Part shown: positions 46,470 through 55,297 of the stretch, one piece after another
Layout of the letters: each line of letters begins with the position of its first letter
Numbering within the stretch: the first letter of the stretch is position 1
DNA from: an uncultured Algibacter sp.
GTDB lineage: Bacteria > Bacteroidota > Bacteroidia > Flavobacteriales > Flavobacteriaceae
Direction: 5' to 3'
Assembly: GCF_947495675.1 (NCBI RefSeq)
Contig: NZ_CANLZX010000008.1
Span: 85,420-149,419 of the forward strand
DNA: 64,000 nt
Notes under the pieces: model-generated
What the model saw: the letters and a program-made list of their open reading frames with translations, nothing else
Databases searched by the model: none
Told to the model about the DNA's origin: nothing
Position numbers and translations under genes: made by a program

Positions 46470-49400
46470 TTACTCAATTTCTATTTTATCAATTTCTTTC
46501 ATGATTCTATCGGTTTCTCTAAGAGCAACTATAATTTTTTTATAATGTAAAATATCTTCAAACTTTAATTGGCGTTCCTTTCTGTCTTTTAGCCATTTTT
46601 GTGCTGGTTGATAACCACCAATATAAAACTCCCATGCCGTTAACGGTATATTATCAAAATACTGCTCGTTGTTTATCCAAACATTTCCAGTTTTGTTTTT
46701 TGCATCAACTTCTACCCAACTTTTTGCACCAAATTTTTTAGAAACTATATTATCGCCATGGTTTGGGTATGTTATAAAATCATCTTCTACGTACATAGGT
46801 TCTAGTAAATGTGTATTTCGTAAAACACTACCCAAATAAGTTAATTGTCTAAAGATATGTTCGTTTTTAGGATATGGCACTCTTGGGAAATCTATTTTTA
46901 AAAACTCCTTGTATTTTTCTCTATACTTTGGCGAGTGCAATACGGCATAGATGTAATCTAAAAGGTCTATTGGTGCAAAGGTTTTTTGTGTATCTTCTTT
47001 TTCGTGAGTAAAAGTTAAACCTAATTTTTCGGCAATTTCTTTTACGATTTCTTGATTTAAGTTTGGTGTTCTTTTTTCTTCAACGAAAATACTATCTCCT
47101 TCCTGTCTTGTATTTAAATAAAGTGGAAAAACTTGACAACCTTCTTTGGTTTTATTAGAAATAAAACATTGGTCAGATATATTATTTGAAATGAATATAT
47201 GATGAAAATTATTACCAGCCAATTGCCTTGTCGAAATTATTGCTAAACTTTGTTTATTGACATTATCTAATACTTTGGTGTTTAGCCTTGCTACAAAGTC
47301 ACCATCATAATAAATCCAACGTTCATCAAAACATCTATAATTTTGTTTGATTAATTTATCTGTTCTGATATCGTTACTTTGAATATTTAATCGAGCTTTA
47401 TTTAAATTCCATTTGTCGTTGTCTTTTAACTTTAAGTTGTACTTAATACTTAATTCATCATCTGTGAAATTCGAATTTTTAAAATCCATAAGTTTATCCA
47501 GAAGAACTTGTTTTTCAAAAGATGTAATGAATTTATCTTTCTTTGTTAATAGACCTAAAGAGTTAATGAGATAAATTTCGTTTAAAGCAAATCCTTTATT
47601 ATAAGATTCTTCTGCATCAAAATCTTTTTGCACCATAAAATAATTAGGTGCTTTATTTGGTAATTCAACAAATGGTATTGTTTCTAAATTGTTTTCATTT
47701 AAAAAATGATATTTTAAATCACGTTTACCAAATAAATCATAGTGAAAAACTTTTCCTAATTGGTTAATTTTCTTCTTCCCTGTTTTTACAAAAATAGTAA
47801 TAGCTACACCTTGCATAATGTCAAATACGTTTTGGTCTGGTGAGCCATCAGGGCAAACTTCCTTTTTCTTTGAGTTTCCGTGTAAATCTATAGTATAAAT
47901 TTTATCATAGGTTTTAAGTAAATTCCAGCGCATACCTCTAAATGTTGGATTGTCCAAAAATCCGTGAGGATTAATAAACGCTAAAACACCACTTCCGTTT
48001 TTTTCAATATAATGTTGACTGTAACGTATAAATTTTACATAGTCATCGTTAATAAATTTTGAATTTTGTTCTTTTAATTTTTCTTTTCCTCCTGGTTCTT
48101 TTTTATAGTCTTGCATTAAATCCATAATCCACTTTCCTTTATTGGCACTTTCACCACTATAAGGTGGATTTCCAATCACACACATTACAGGTGTATCACG
48201 TTTTATATGGTTGGCTTCATTGGCTTCACTACTTAACCAATTAGAAAATAAAGTTCCTGTGTCTTTATGGTGTGCTTCTAAAGAGTTGGTTAAGTAAATA
48301 TTTAAACGTTCGTTTTTAGTTGATTTATAACCCGTTTCGGTTAGTAACATGTCTAATTTTAGATGTGCCATAGCGTAAGAAGCCATTAATAACTCAAAAC
48401 CATTTAACCTGGGTATTAAGTGTTCTTCTACATAACCACTCCAAGCACCTTTCATGGCTTTAAAGTTTTTGTTGTAAATAAACTTTACAACTTCGGCTAA
48501 AAAGGTTCCTGTTCCTGTTGCTGGGTCAAGTATTTGTACTTTGTGTACCTCGCGTTCTATTTGTTTGTAACCTGTTGCAGAGCGTTTGTCGGGTGTTTGG
48601 GTGTCTAACTTTATTTTGGTTTTACTGGTATCTGCTAAACCTTGAGGTAAATCGAACTCGGTTTTTAAAATATCGTCAACCGCACGCACTATAAAATTTA
48701 CAACGGGTTCTGGCGTGTACCAAACACCTCTTGCCTTACGTAATTTTGGGTCGTATTCTGCCAAAAATGTTTCGTAAAAATGAATTATCGGGTCGTTGGT
48801 TTGTGTGCTTTTTCCAAAATTGTGTAAAAGTTGCTCAACGTTTGTTGCTCTAAACACTTCTGCAAGGTTATCTACAACTGTTACTATACGGTCGTCTATA
48901 TCTGGACCTGCGATATAGCCAAAAAGTTTTCGTAAAAACGGATTTGATTTTGGTATGAGTTCTGCGGCTTCTTGTCTGCTAAAATCATTTAAAGTTGGGT
49001 CGTGCAAACGGGCAGCAAACATACCATAAGCTAGAGTTTGAGCATATATATCTGCAAATCCTTTAGGTTGTAAATCGTGAATTAATATTTGCTTAAACGT
49101 ATCGAATTGGCCTTTTAAAGACGTGTTTTCTTGTGTTTCTTCATCGGATGTAATGGCGCGTTCTAAAATGTCTTGTAATAAACGTGCTTTACCAGCCATC
49201 ATTTCTGCCAGTTTTTTTGACGATTTAATGGTTTGCCCAATGTGTGTAGAAAAGTCTTTTATTAAGTTTTCGAACTTTAAAAAATTATCGGGAATTGGTT
49301 TAACAGTATTATTTTCTATGTCGCCAATTTTTATTTCGTGAACTAACTCACCATTTTGGAAGAATTGAAACCAGATATAATCTGTAATTATTAAATTATC

Positions 49401-49679
49401 GAGTGCTTTTTTGTAGCGTCCAAATTGCTCTTTATACGATTTACTGTTTAGATCTTTTCCTATGTCCTTTGCCTCAATGTAACCCACTGGAATTTTTCCT
49501 TTTGTGATTACATAATCAGGGTTTCCGCAATCTGTAACATTTGCAGGTTCGTTTGTAATTTCAATTCCTTTTACTAAGGTTCTAATTAATGTTTCTAAAT
49601 CTCCTCTATACGAATGTTCTCTTGATATTCCAGATTGAAGTCTTTTGCTAACTATTTCTACGTATTCTTTTATTGTCAT
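46470..49679 (-). CDS. Single-chain restriction-modification enzyme (type IIG/ISP-like)
   Basis: About 1069 residues from the ATG at 49679 (MTIKEYVEIV); a GTG 15 codons upstream is less likely. The N-terminus holds a PD-(D/E)xK-type nuclease motif, GNPDYVITKG with GYIEAKD (about 50-72). An N6-adenine methyltransferase domain follows, with motif I DPATGTGTFL near 385 and motif IV NPPYSG near 505. The C-terminal 350 residues should contain the target-recognition domain (ENIFRQLTYLGS). No helicase motifs are seen, so it is closer to type IIG than to helicase-bearing ISP enzymes. There is no partner gene. It interrupts the glycan island and lacks the LytTR-type promoter element. Confidence 0.88.
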   Translation of the reverse strand: MTIKEYVEIVSKRLQSGISREHSYRGDLETLIRTLVKGIEITNEPANVTDCGNPDYVITKGKIPVGYIEAKDIGKDLNSKSYKEQFGRYKKALDNLIITDYIWFQFFQNGELVHEIKIGDIENNTVKPIPDNFLKFENLIKDFSTHIGQTIKSSKKLAEMMAGKARLLQDILERAITSDEETQENTSLKGQFDTFKQILIHDLQPKGFADIYAQTLAYGMFAARLHDPTLNDFSRQEAAELIPKSNPFLRKLFGYIAGPDIDDRIVTVVDNLAEVFRATNVEQLLHNFGKSTQTNDPIIHFYETFLAEYDPKLRKARGVWYTPEPVVNFIVRAVDDILKTEFDLPQGLADTSKTKIKLDTQTPDKRSATGYKQIEREVHKVQILDPATGTGTFLAEVVKFIYNKNFKAMKGAWSGYVEEHLIPRLNGFELLMASYAMAHLKLDMLLTETGYKSTKNERLNIYLTNSLEAHHKDTGTLFSNWLSSEANEANHIKRDTPVMCVIGNPPYSGESANKGKWIMDLMQDYKKEPGGKEKLKEQNSKFINDDYVKFIRYSQHYIEKNGSGVLAFINPHGFLDNPTFRGMRWNLLKTYDKIYTIDLHGNSKKKEVCPDGSPDQNVFDIMQGVAITIFVKTGKKKINQLGKVFHYDLFGKRDLKYHFLNENNLETIPFVELPNKAPNYFMVQKDFDAEESYNKGFALNEIYLINSLGLLTKKDKFITSFEKQVLLDKLMDFKNSNFTDDELSIKYNLKLKDNDKWNLNKARLNIQSNDIRTDKLIKQNYRCFDERWIYYDGDFVARLNTKVLDNVNKQSLAIISTRQLAGNNFHHIFISNNISDQCFISNKTKEGCQVFPLYLNTRQEGDSIFVEEKRTPNLNQEIVKEIAEKLGLTFTHEKEDTQKTFAPIDLLDYIYAVLHSPKYREKYKEFLKIDFPRVPYPKNEHIFRQLTYLGSVLRNTHLLEPMYVEDDFITYPNHGDNIVSKKFGAKSWVEVDAKNKTGNVWINNEQYFDNIPLTAWEFYIGGYQPAQKWLKDRKERQLKFEDILHYKKIIVALRETDRIMKEIDKIEIE

Positions 49680-49733
49680 TTGCTCAATTTGATAACTTCC
49701 TTTTTCAAAGAGGAAATATACCACAAATCAAAC

Positions 49734-49767
49734 AAAAAAAAGGCAAAAAACTTTCGTCTTTTGCCTT
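49734..49767 (-). terminator. Terminator downstream of the T9SS protein gene
   Basis: On the minus strand AAGGCAAAAGA and TTTTTTGCCTT form a stem followed by TTTTTT, 26 bp after the stop codon of the 49793-52402 gene. Its stem resembles the terminator at 53148-53181. Confidence 0.85.
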
Positions 49768-49792
49768 ACTACATAGAATAATTTGCTATTAA

Positions 49793-52402
49793 TTAATCCA
49801 ATAGTAGTTTCGTGGTTTTATAATTGGTTTGGTTACTTTTAATATGTATAAAATAAATGCCAGAACTTAAATTACCGCGTTGTAGCGTAACTTCGTTATT
49901 GCCTTTTATAGCATTAACTTCAAGATTTTTTACCAAGTGTCCTAGTTGGTTATAAACCATTAACGTAACCGTTTCTGAATTTTCCGCTGTAAAGTGTACC
50001 GTTGTTTGCGAATGCATTGGGTTTGGTATGGCTACCGTTTCAACCTGGTTAGTTTCAACACTTTTATTAGCAGATAATGTGCTTGTTTTCGAGAAACGTA
50101 ATTGCTCTAAAGTCATTGTTTTAGTTACCTGTTGCCCGTTTTCGGCTAACATGGTAAATACTATTGAGGTTACATCGTTAACTTCTAATGGCATACCGTT
50201 AATAGAATTAAAATCTGAAAACAATAAACTGTATGCTGTTAAATCATCTGTTAATTGAATGCTTGTTTTGTATTGTGTTTCCCAATTACTAATGCTTTCT
50301 TTTACCAATCGAACAATAAGTGTTCCTGTACCTTTTGCTTGTAATTTAAAGCTATTATAATCTGTTAAGTTAATTGGGTTAAACTTTGGTGTTAATGCTC
50401 TATAAGCAGCAATATATTCGCTTGTGGTTGCTTCTAAGCTTATGTTACGTTCTATAGCATACTCATTACTATCAAATTGTGTATTATGAGTTTCTATAGT
50501 GTATTTTGTAACGGTTGTTGTTGGTGCTGCATCATCATATCCCCAAGGCCCATCAGACATAAATAAATCATCTGGAGTTTCAACACCATCACCAATTCTA
50601 AATCCTATATCAAAAAGATTTCCTGCATCAACTTCAATATCCGATATATAATTACCATCTAAATCTATTACAGTCGATACGTATTCTACATTTTCAGTTT
50701 CTGTACCTCGCAATCCGCCATCAAATACAACCGCTTCACTTCTATTTGTATTAACAATTTTTAAATTTAATTTACCGTTTTGGTAAGTTCCTGTTCTTAC
50801 AAATACTGTTGGAGGTGTTGAGTTATTATAACTTGTTACAGGCTTTTGTACATCTAATAATGTTACTACCTCTTCTCCTAATTTTATTAAATCGTCTAAA
50901 GAATTAGACCAGATTTGGAAATTATAAAACCCAACATTACTTTCATACTTATCTAAATTCCAATGGCTTTCTATCGCGAAATTAGCATCGTTATTTATTG
51001 ATTTTGCTGAAAGACTTAAAACAAACTCTAAGCTACCATCAATAGTTCTAATTAATGATTTTATAAATTGTTGTTCTTTAATTTCTATGGTTGATACAGA
51101 TATTAATTGTGCACCTAATAACCTATCGCAGATGTATTTTGTGTGTTCGTAAACGCCTTTATCAGTTTTAAGTAATAATATAGACGCTACCGTTTCGTTG
51201 TTTCGCATATAATCTACAGAATGCACATCGGTAGCATTTGTAATACCAATTAAATCTTTTGGAGACGACTCAATTACAGACTCTTCATTTATAACTTCTA
51301 AGGGAATAAAATCTGATAATTGAATACCACTACCTTTACTTGCATTGCCTTTACCATATTTGGTTGATTTTACAATACGTTTTGCAGTTGTTTTATCGAA
51401 TTTATAACTACTTTTTGCTCTTCCAAAATTACGTTTGCTAATTTGTTGAGATAGTCTGTTATTACTTTCTAAACCACCTTCATTAGCACTAGATGTTGTA
51501 GTAAATTCTAGTACAGGACAACCAGAGTAACCAGAGCATGAAGGATCTTCACAATCAATTAACCCATCGCCATCATCATCAATACCATTATCACAAATTT
51601 CTTGTGGTACTGGGGCTGTAGGACAACGCGCACCATCGTTTTGAGAGCTAGAAGGTCCAAAAGCAAATAGATTAGAATCCATTTCACCATTTTCAATTAT
51701 GTCTTGAACATTTTGAATAACGTATATAGTTCCTGTTTGGTTAGCCGATACATAAAAACGACCTGAGGCATCAAAATAAACAGCGCCATATGTATATTTT
51801 AATCCTGATAATATTGGTACAACACCTAAACTTGTCATGGTACCAGTTTCAGCATCAATACGGTATAAAATATTAGTGTTTTTTTCAACTGAGTATAACT
51901 TACCATCAACAGCATTAAAAGCCCAATCATGAATACTTATGCTTTTAGAAAGTGTTTTAGTTTCTATATAAGAACCATATTTGTTAGAATCTGGATTAAC
52001 ATCTAAAGCAAAATAAGACGTTCCTCCTCCTTTTAAATAATAAATACCATTTGCGCTTACATCACCTACATAACGACCACTTGTTGGTAACTCGTCTATA
52101 TAAAAAGTTGTAGTTTCAAAATTTTTACCAATACGAACAACTGTTTTTGCTGGGGTACTTAATGATCCCCAAATATAACCATCGGCTGGATTGTAGGCTG
52201 TAGCATTAATATTGCCTTCGGTAACATCTTCTGCTACTGTATATGAGTTTCCAGAAGCTAAATCAATAGCATACACATCATTGTATTGAAATAAGTAAGC
52301 ATTGTAATCGCAATTAAATGGCTCACCTTCTGTGCTTGCTCCAATTTGAGCAGTAGCTTGTAATGTGAATGTTGACAATAATAATAGTAATAATTTTTTC
52401 AT
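49793..52402 (-). CDS. T9SS-secreted surface protein with beta-propeller-like N-terminus and type A sorting domain
   Basis: An 869-residue protein with a signal peptide (KLLLLLLSTFTLQATAQ). Residues about 25-260 resemble the DUF6923 propeller-like domain (AYLFQYNDVYAIDLASG, GKLYSVEKNTNILYRIDAETG). A calcium-type motif CDNGIDDDGDGLIDCEDPSCSGYSGC follows near 270 in two halves (IDDDGDGLID). A carbohydrate-binding-like sandwich lies near 650-780, and the C-terminus (AIPNPMHSQTTVHF, VYNQLGHLVKNLEV, LSSGIYFIHI) is a T9SS type A sorting domain. It is therefore exported and probably anchored at the surface. It is driven by LytTR-type promoter C; a matrix or adhesin role alongside the glycan is inference. 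Confidence 0.85.
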   Translation of the reverse strand: MKKLLLLLLSTFTLQATAQIGASTEGEPFNCDYNAYLFQYNDVYAIDLASGNSYTVAEDVTEGNINATAYNPADGYIWGSLSTPAKTVVRIGKNFETTTFYIDELPTSGRYVGDVSANGIYYLKGGGTSYFALDVNPDSNKYGSYIETKTLSKSISIHDWAFNAVDGKLYSVEKNTNILYRIDAETGTMTSLGVVPILSGLKYTYGAVYFDASGRFYVSANQTGTIYVIQNVQDIIENGEMDSNLFAFGPSSSQNDGARCPTAPVPQEICDNGIDDDGDGLIDCEDPSCSGYSGCPVLEFTTTSSANEGGLESNNRLSQQISKRNFGRAKSSYKFDKTTAKRIVKSTKYGKGNASKGSGIQLSDFIPLEVINEESVIESSPKDLIGITNATDVHSVDYMRNNETVASILLLKTDKGVYEHTKYICDRLLGAQLISVSTIEIKEQQFIKSLIRTIDGSLEFVLSLSAKSINNDANFAIESHWNLDKYESNVGFYNFQIWSNSLDDLIKLGEEVVTLLDVQKPVTSYNNSTPPTVFVRTGTYQNGKLNLKIVNTNRSEAVVFDGGLRGTETENVEYVSTVIDLDGNYISDIEVDAGNLFDIGFRIGDGVETPDDLFMSDGPWGYDDAAPTTTVTKYTIETHNTQFDSNEYAIERNISLEATTSEYIAAYRALTPKFNPINLTDYNSFKLQAKGTGTLIVRLVKESISNWETQYKTSIQLTDDLTAYSLLFSDFNSINGMPLEVNDVTSIVFTMLAENGQQVTKTMTLEQLRFSKTSTLSANKSVETNQVETVAIPNPMHSQTTVHFTAENSETVTLMVYNQLGHLVKNLEVNAIKGNNEVTLQRGNLSSGIYFIHIKSNQTNYKTTKLLLD

Positions 52403-52422
52403 GATATGCTTTATTTATAGGA

Positions 52423-52514
52423 CAAAAATATTTTAAAAGACGTCCTGAAACTTTATTAATCGTTAGGCAAAGATTAAGTGTAGTTGAATGGTAGATTTGT
52501 ATAGATAAGCTAAT
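52423..52514 (-). promoter_or_regulatory. LytTR-type tandem site and -7 box, promoter C (T9SS protein)
   Basis: TAGTTGAATGGTA (52481-52493) and TAGATAAGCTAAT (52502-52514) are 21 bp apart. The -7 box TATTTTTG (minus strand, 52423-52430) matches the consensus and is 51 bp from the proximal copy; the ATG is 21 bp beyond it. Confidence 0.75.
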
Positions 52515-53011
52515 TATCGTTTTACAAAAATGTTTGTAAAATAATTTCTACCATTTGTATCTTTTGTTGTTGATACTCCAAAATCTGTAAAAGCAGGGTT
52601 TTCAATATTCCTTCTATGGCTTTCACTTTTTAACCAAGCTCTTATAATGGCTTCTGCAGTAGTATAACCATAGCCCACATTTTCCGAAACGTTTTTAGCG
52701 TTTACTTCCTTTTTTAGATTTTCTAATCGGGTATAAAAATAATCGTGGCTTGCTTTACCCTGCTCTACCATATATTGATTATGTGACATAGCTTCCTTTG
52801 AAGCTTCATTAAGGATATTAAGCGACGATAAGTTTTTAGAAGTTCTATAAGTATTAATTAACTCAATAATTTGAAGATCAATTTGAGTGTATTCTATTTG
52901 AATACTTGACGATTTATATTGCTCAGGAACTTCAACATCTTCTTTTACAGAACAAGATGTAAACAAAATATTTAATAATAAAACGACTAATATAAAAGTT
53001 AATTTTTTCAT
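52514..53011 (-). CDS. CAP (SCP/PR1) domain lipoprotein
   Basis: A 165-residue lipoprotein with a lipobox LLLNILFTSC (Cys20). The CAP domain spans about 40-165: IDLQIIELINTYRTSKNLSSL, SHNQYMVEQGKASHD, NVSENVGYGYTTAEAIIRAWLKSESHRRNIENP and ending FTNIFVKR. The conserved His/Glu cavity residues (SH..., SEN, ESHRRNI) are present. Bacterial CAP proteins are envelope or secreted proteins of poorly known function. It is expressed from LytTR-type promoter D with a leader of about 17 nt, and its end overlaps promoter C. Confidence 0.88.
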   Translation of the reverse strand: MKKLTFILVVLLLNILFTSCSVKEDVEVPEQYKSSSIQIEYTQIDLQIIELINTYRTSKNLSSLNILNEASKEAMSHNQYMVEQGKASHDYFYTRLENLKKEVNAKNVSENVGYGYTTAEAIIRAWLKSESHRRNIENPAFTDFGVSTTKDTNGRNYFTNIFVKR

Positions 53012-53033
53012 GAGGTATAGATTAATTTCATGA

Positions 53034-53126
53034 CAAAATTATATTGTAAGCTTGCTGTATTTTTTATTTTTCGATTAGCGCATTTTTTAATGTAGACGAA
53101 TGGTAATTATTTAAAGATAATTGATT
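53034..53126 (-). promoter_or_regulatory. LytTR-type tandem site and -7 box, promoter D (CAP lipoprotein)
   Basis: TAGACGAATGGTA (53093-53105) and AAGATAATTGATT (53114-53126) are 21 bp apart. The minus-strand -7 box TAATTTTG (53034-53041) fits the consensus and is 52 bp from the proximal copy. Confidence 0.75.
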
Positions 53127-53147
53127 TGAAAGAGGTTTATATAAAAT

Positions 53148-53181
53148 AAAAAAAAGGCAAAAGATTGCTCTTTTGCCTTTT
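53148..53181 (-). terminator. Terminator of the signalling operon
   Basis: On the minus strand AAAAGGCAAAAGA-GCAA-TCTTTTGCCTTTTTTTTT is a near-perfect stem with a long T run, about 22 bp after the stop codon of the LytTR regulator gene. Confidence 0.92.
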
Positions 53182-53203
53182 ATAAAATCTATTAAATTTT
53201 TGA

Positions 53204-53920
53204 TTATAATAAGTTTAGACGTTTCATTAATTCTGGTCTGTTTGAACGACTTACAGGAATAACATCTTTTTTAATAAGTACACTATTATCTTCAATATCA
53301 ATAATTTTTTTAATATTGATAACGTAAGATCTATGCACTTTTAAAAACAAATCGTTTGGTAATTTTTCCTCAATTTTTTTAAGTGTAGAATGTACTGTGT
53401 AATTTTTATCTTCGGTTTTTACTTGAATGTAATCGCCTTTTGCTTCAATTAGATATATACTAGGAATATCTATTTTTATTAGACGCCTGTCTATATTAAC
53501 ATATAAATCGTTACCAGAACTTGTTTCTACCTTTTCTGTTGAAGACGATGCACTTACAACAGGTTTAGAAACTTTGTCTTCAGCCTTTTTAATCGCTTTT
53601 TCAAATCGTTCTTGGGTAATTGGCTTTACCAAATAATCTACAATACAGTCGTACTCAAAAGCTTGTATTGCAAAATTAGGATCTGAAGTTGTTAAGATTA
53701 TTTTTGGTGGATTTTTAAGGGTTTCAATAAAATCGAATCCAGTAAAATCTGGCATATGTATATCTAAAAAAATAAGATCTACTTCATTTTGATTCAAATA
53801 CTTAATGGCTTGCATGGCATTAGGAAAATCATCTATGAGATTTAATTTTGGAATATTAGAGCAAAGTTGTCCAATAATAGCTCTTGCCGTAGTCTCATCA
53901 TCAATAATAATACAATTCAT
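53204..53920 (-). CDS. LytTR-family response regulator
   Basis: A 238-residue regulator. The receiver (1-120) has DD near 7-8, phospho-acceptor D53 in LIFLDIHMPDFTG, Thr in ILTTSDP and Lys-Pro in YLVKPIT. The LytTR DNA-binding domain spans about 140-238: LYVNIDRRLIKIDIPSIYLIEAKGDY in parts, HSTLKKIEEKLP, FLKVHRSYVINIKKI and PVSRSNRPELMKRL. It is the last gene of the sensory operon, 10 bp after the Hpt gene. It is the best candidate for the factor that binds the TAGAYGAATGGTA direct repeats found at seven promoters, including its own operon's (E). Confidence 0.93.
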   Translation of the reverse strand: MNCIIIDDETTARAIIGQLCSNIPKLNLIDDFPNAMQAIKYLNQNEVDLIFLDIHMPDFTGFDFIETLKNPPKIILTTSDPNFAIQAFEYDCIVDYLVKPITQERFEKAIKKAEDKVSKPVVSASSSTEKVETSSGNDLYVNIDRRLIKIDIPSIYLIEAKGDYIQVKTEDKNYTVHSTLKKIEEKLPNDLFLKVHRSYVINIKKIIDIEDNSVLIKKDVIPVSRSNRPELMKRLNLL

Positions 53921-53930
53921 AAAAGTAACA

Positions 53931-54248
53931 CTATAAGGTCGCTAAGAAGTCTGTAATGTTTTGCATGATAGCATCAAAATCATCTTTACCTGTTTTACTT
54001 TGATCTAATAAACTATTTTCAAAGTTTACAGCAACTTCATAACTTTTTTCAAGGCCTAAAATACTAATTTTATGTTTAAGTTTATGGACATTTTCTGCAG
54101 CTTCTTTAAAATTATCATTTTCTATATTTTTAAAGTAAATGTCTTTTTCCTTTGGGAACTCATCTTTTATAATAGTTATTAGCTTTTCTTCAAAGGCTTT
54201 ATCACCGCCAGATAATTGATTTATATATGATAAATTAGGTTGTTCCAT
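53931..54248 (-). CDS. Histidine phosphotransfer (Hpt) protein
   Basis: A 105-residue helical protein with the Hpt signature NVHKLKHKISILGLE, phosphorylatable His55. It should relay phosphate between the kinases and receivers. No hybrid kinase with an internal receiver is encoded in the operon, so the single-domain receiver at 58931 is a likely intermediate donor and the LytTR regulator (and perhaps the receiver-GT2 proteins) the acceptors. Two bases separate it from the kinase upstream. Confidence 0.88.
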   Translation of the reverse strand: MEQPNLSYINQLSGGDKAFEEKLITIIKDEFPKEKDIYFKNIENDNFKEAAENVHKLKHKISILGLEKSYEVAVNFENSLLDQSKTGKDDFDAIMQNITDFLATL

Positions 54249-54250
54249 TA

Positions 54251-55297
54251 TTATTTTTTTATTGTGAAATAGAAAGTCGAACCTTCATTTAATTTAGATT
54301 CAACCCAAATTTTTCCACCGTATAATTCTACTATTTTTTTTACTATAGACAAACCTATACCCGAAGATTCTGGGGTGTTTTCTAACTTTTCAAAGGTTTT
54401 AAATATTTTTTTAAAATATTGTTCTTCAATACCTTTTCCATTATCTTTTATATAAAATTGCCAATGTTTCTTTTTTTCTTCAACACCAACTTCTATAGTT
54501 CCTTGCTCTTTATCGTTATATTTTATGGCATTAGCAATTAGGTTTTGAAACAATTGTTGCAATCTATATTTATCACCTTTTACTGTTGGCAAATTGCTTT
54601 TTGTAATGGTGATATGTTTTGGAATTTGAATGATGTTTAATATACTGTCAACTAAATTATTTACATCTACATCGTAAACTTCAATTTGTTCCTTACCAAT
54701 GGTTGAATACTCTAAAATACCATTAATTAAGGTATCCATTTTTTCAACATTATTTCTAATTAAACTTAATGTGTTTTTACCATTATCATCAAACAATTTT
54801 TCATAATCTTCTTTTAACCAAGCTGTTAAAGTGTCTATGCTACGTAGTGGAGATTTTAAATCGTGAGATACCATGTGAGCATAATCACTAAGTTCTTGAT
54901 TTTGGTGAGCTAACTCATTTAAAAGCGATTGTTTTTGCTTGTTTATTTCTATAATTTCTTTGGTTTGATCATCAATAAAATCAACCAAATTAGAACCTGT
55001 TAGCTCAACATTTTCTTGTTTATCTTCTTCTTTTAAATTATAAAATTTTAGTGTATCGATAACACTTTTTAATTTTTCAATTACTTCTTTTTGCTCGTCT
55101 GCTTCTTTTTGTAATTTTCTGTTTGCAGCATATAATTCATCAGAACTAATAGCCATGGCTCTTTGAATCATTTTAGACTGTTCGTCAAAATTATTGTACG
55201 ACAAGTCTACAGCATTAAGAAACTCAGTTAATTCTTCATTGTTTTTTAATTCTTCACTTAAATATTTACGTATTTGTCTTTTTAAGAGTGAATTCAT
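54251..55297 (-). CDS. Cytosolic histidine kinase, NahK-like (FIST/NosP partner)
   Basis: A 348-residue soluble kinase. The N-terminal segment (EELTEFLNAVDLSYNNFDEQSKMIQRAMAISSDELYAANRKL, about 21-62) is the coiled leader that typically accompanies FIST/NosP-linked kinases. A coiled coil follows, then HisKA with SHDLKSPLRSI (His145) and HATPase with N box FQNLIANAIKY, G1 IKDNGKGI and SSGIGLSIVKK. No transmembrane or PAS domain. Its start overlaps the FIST gene by one base, fitting a sensor-kinase pair in which the FIST protein controls kinase activity. Confidence 0.9.
   Translation of the reverse strand: MNSLLKRQIRKYLSEELKNNEELTEFLNAVDLSYNNFDEQSKMIQRAMAISSDELYAANRKLQKEADEQKEVIEKLKSVIDTLKFYNLKEEDKQENVELTGSNLVDFIDDQTKEIIEINKQKQSLLNELAHQNQELSDYAHMVSHDLKSPLRSIDTLTAWLKEDYEKLFDDNGKNTLSLIRNNVEKMDTLINGILEYSTIGKEQIEVYDVDVNNLVDSILNIIQIPKHITITKSNLPTVKGDKYRLQQLFQNLIANAIKYNDKEQGTIEVGVEEKKKHWQFYIKDNGKGIEEQYFKKIFKTFEKLENTPESSGIGLSIVKKIVELYGGKIWVESKLNEGSTFYFTIKK

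Noticed and set aside
49679..49724. GTG-started extension of the restriction-modification enzyme
   Set aside because: The extra 15 residues are not typical, and the ATG at 49679 begins the conserved N-terminus.
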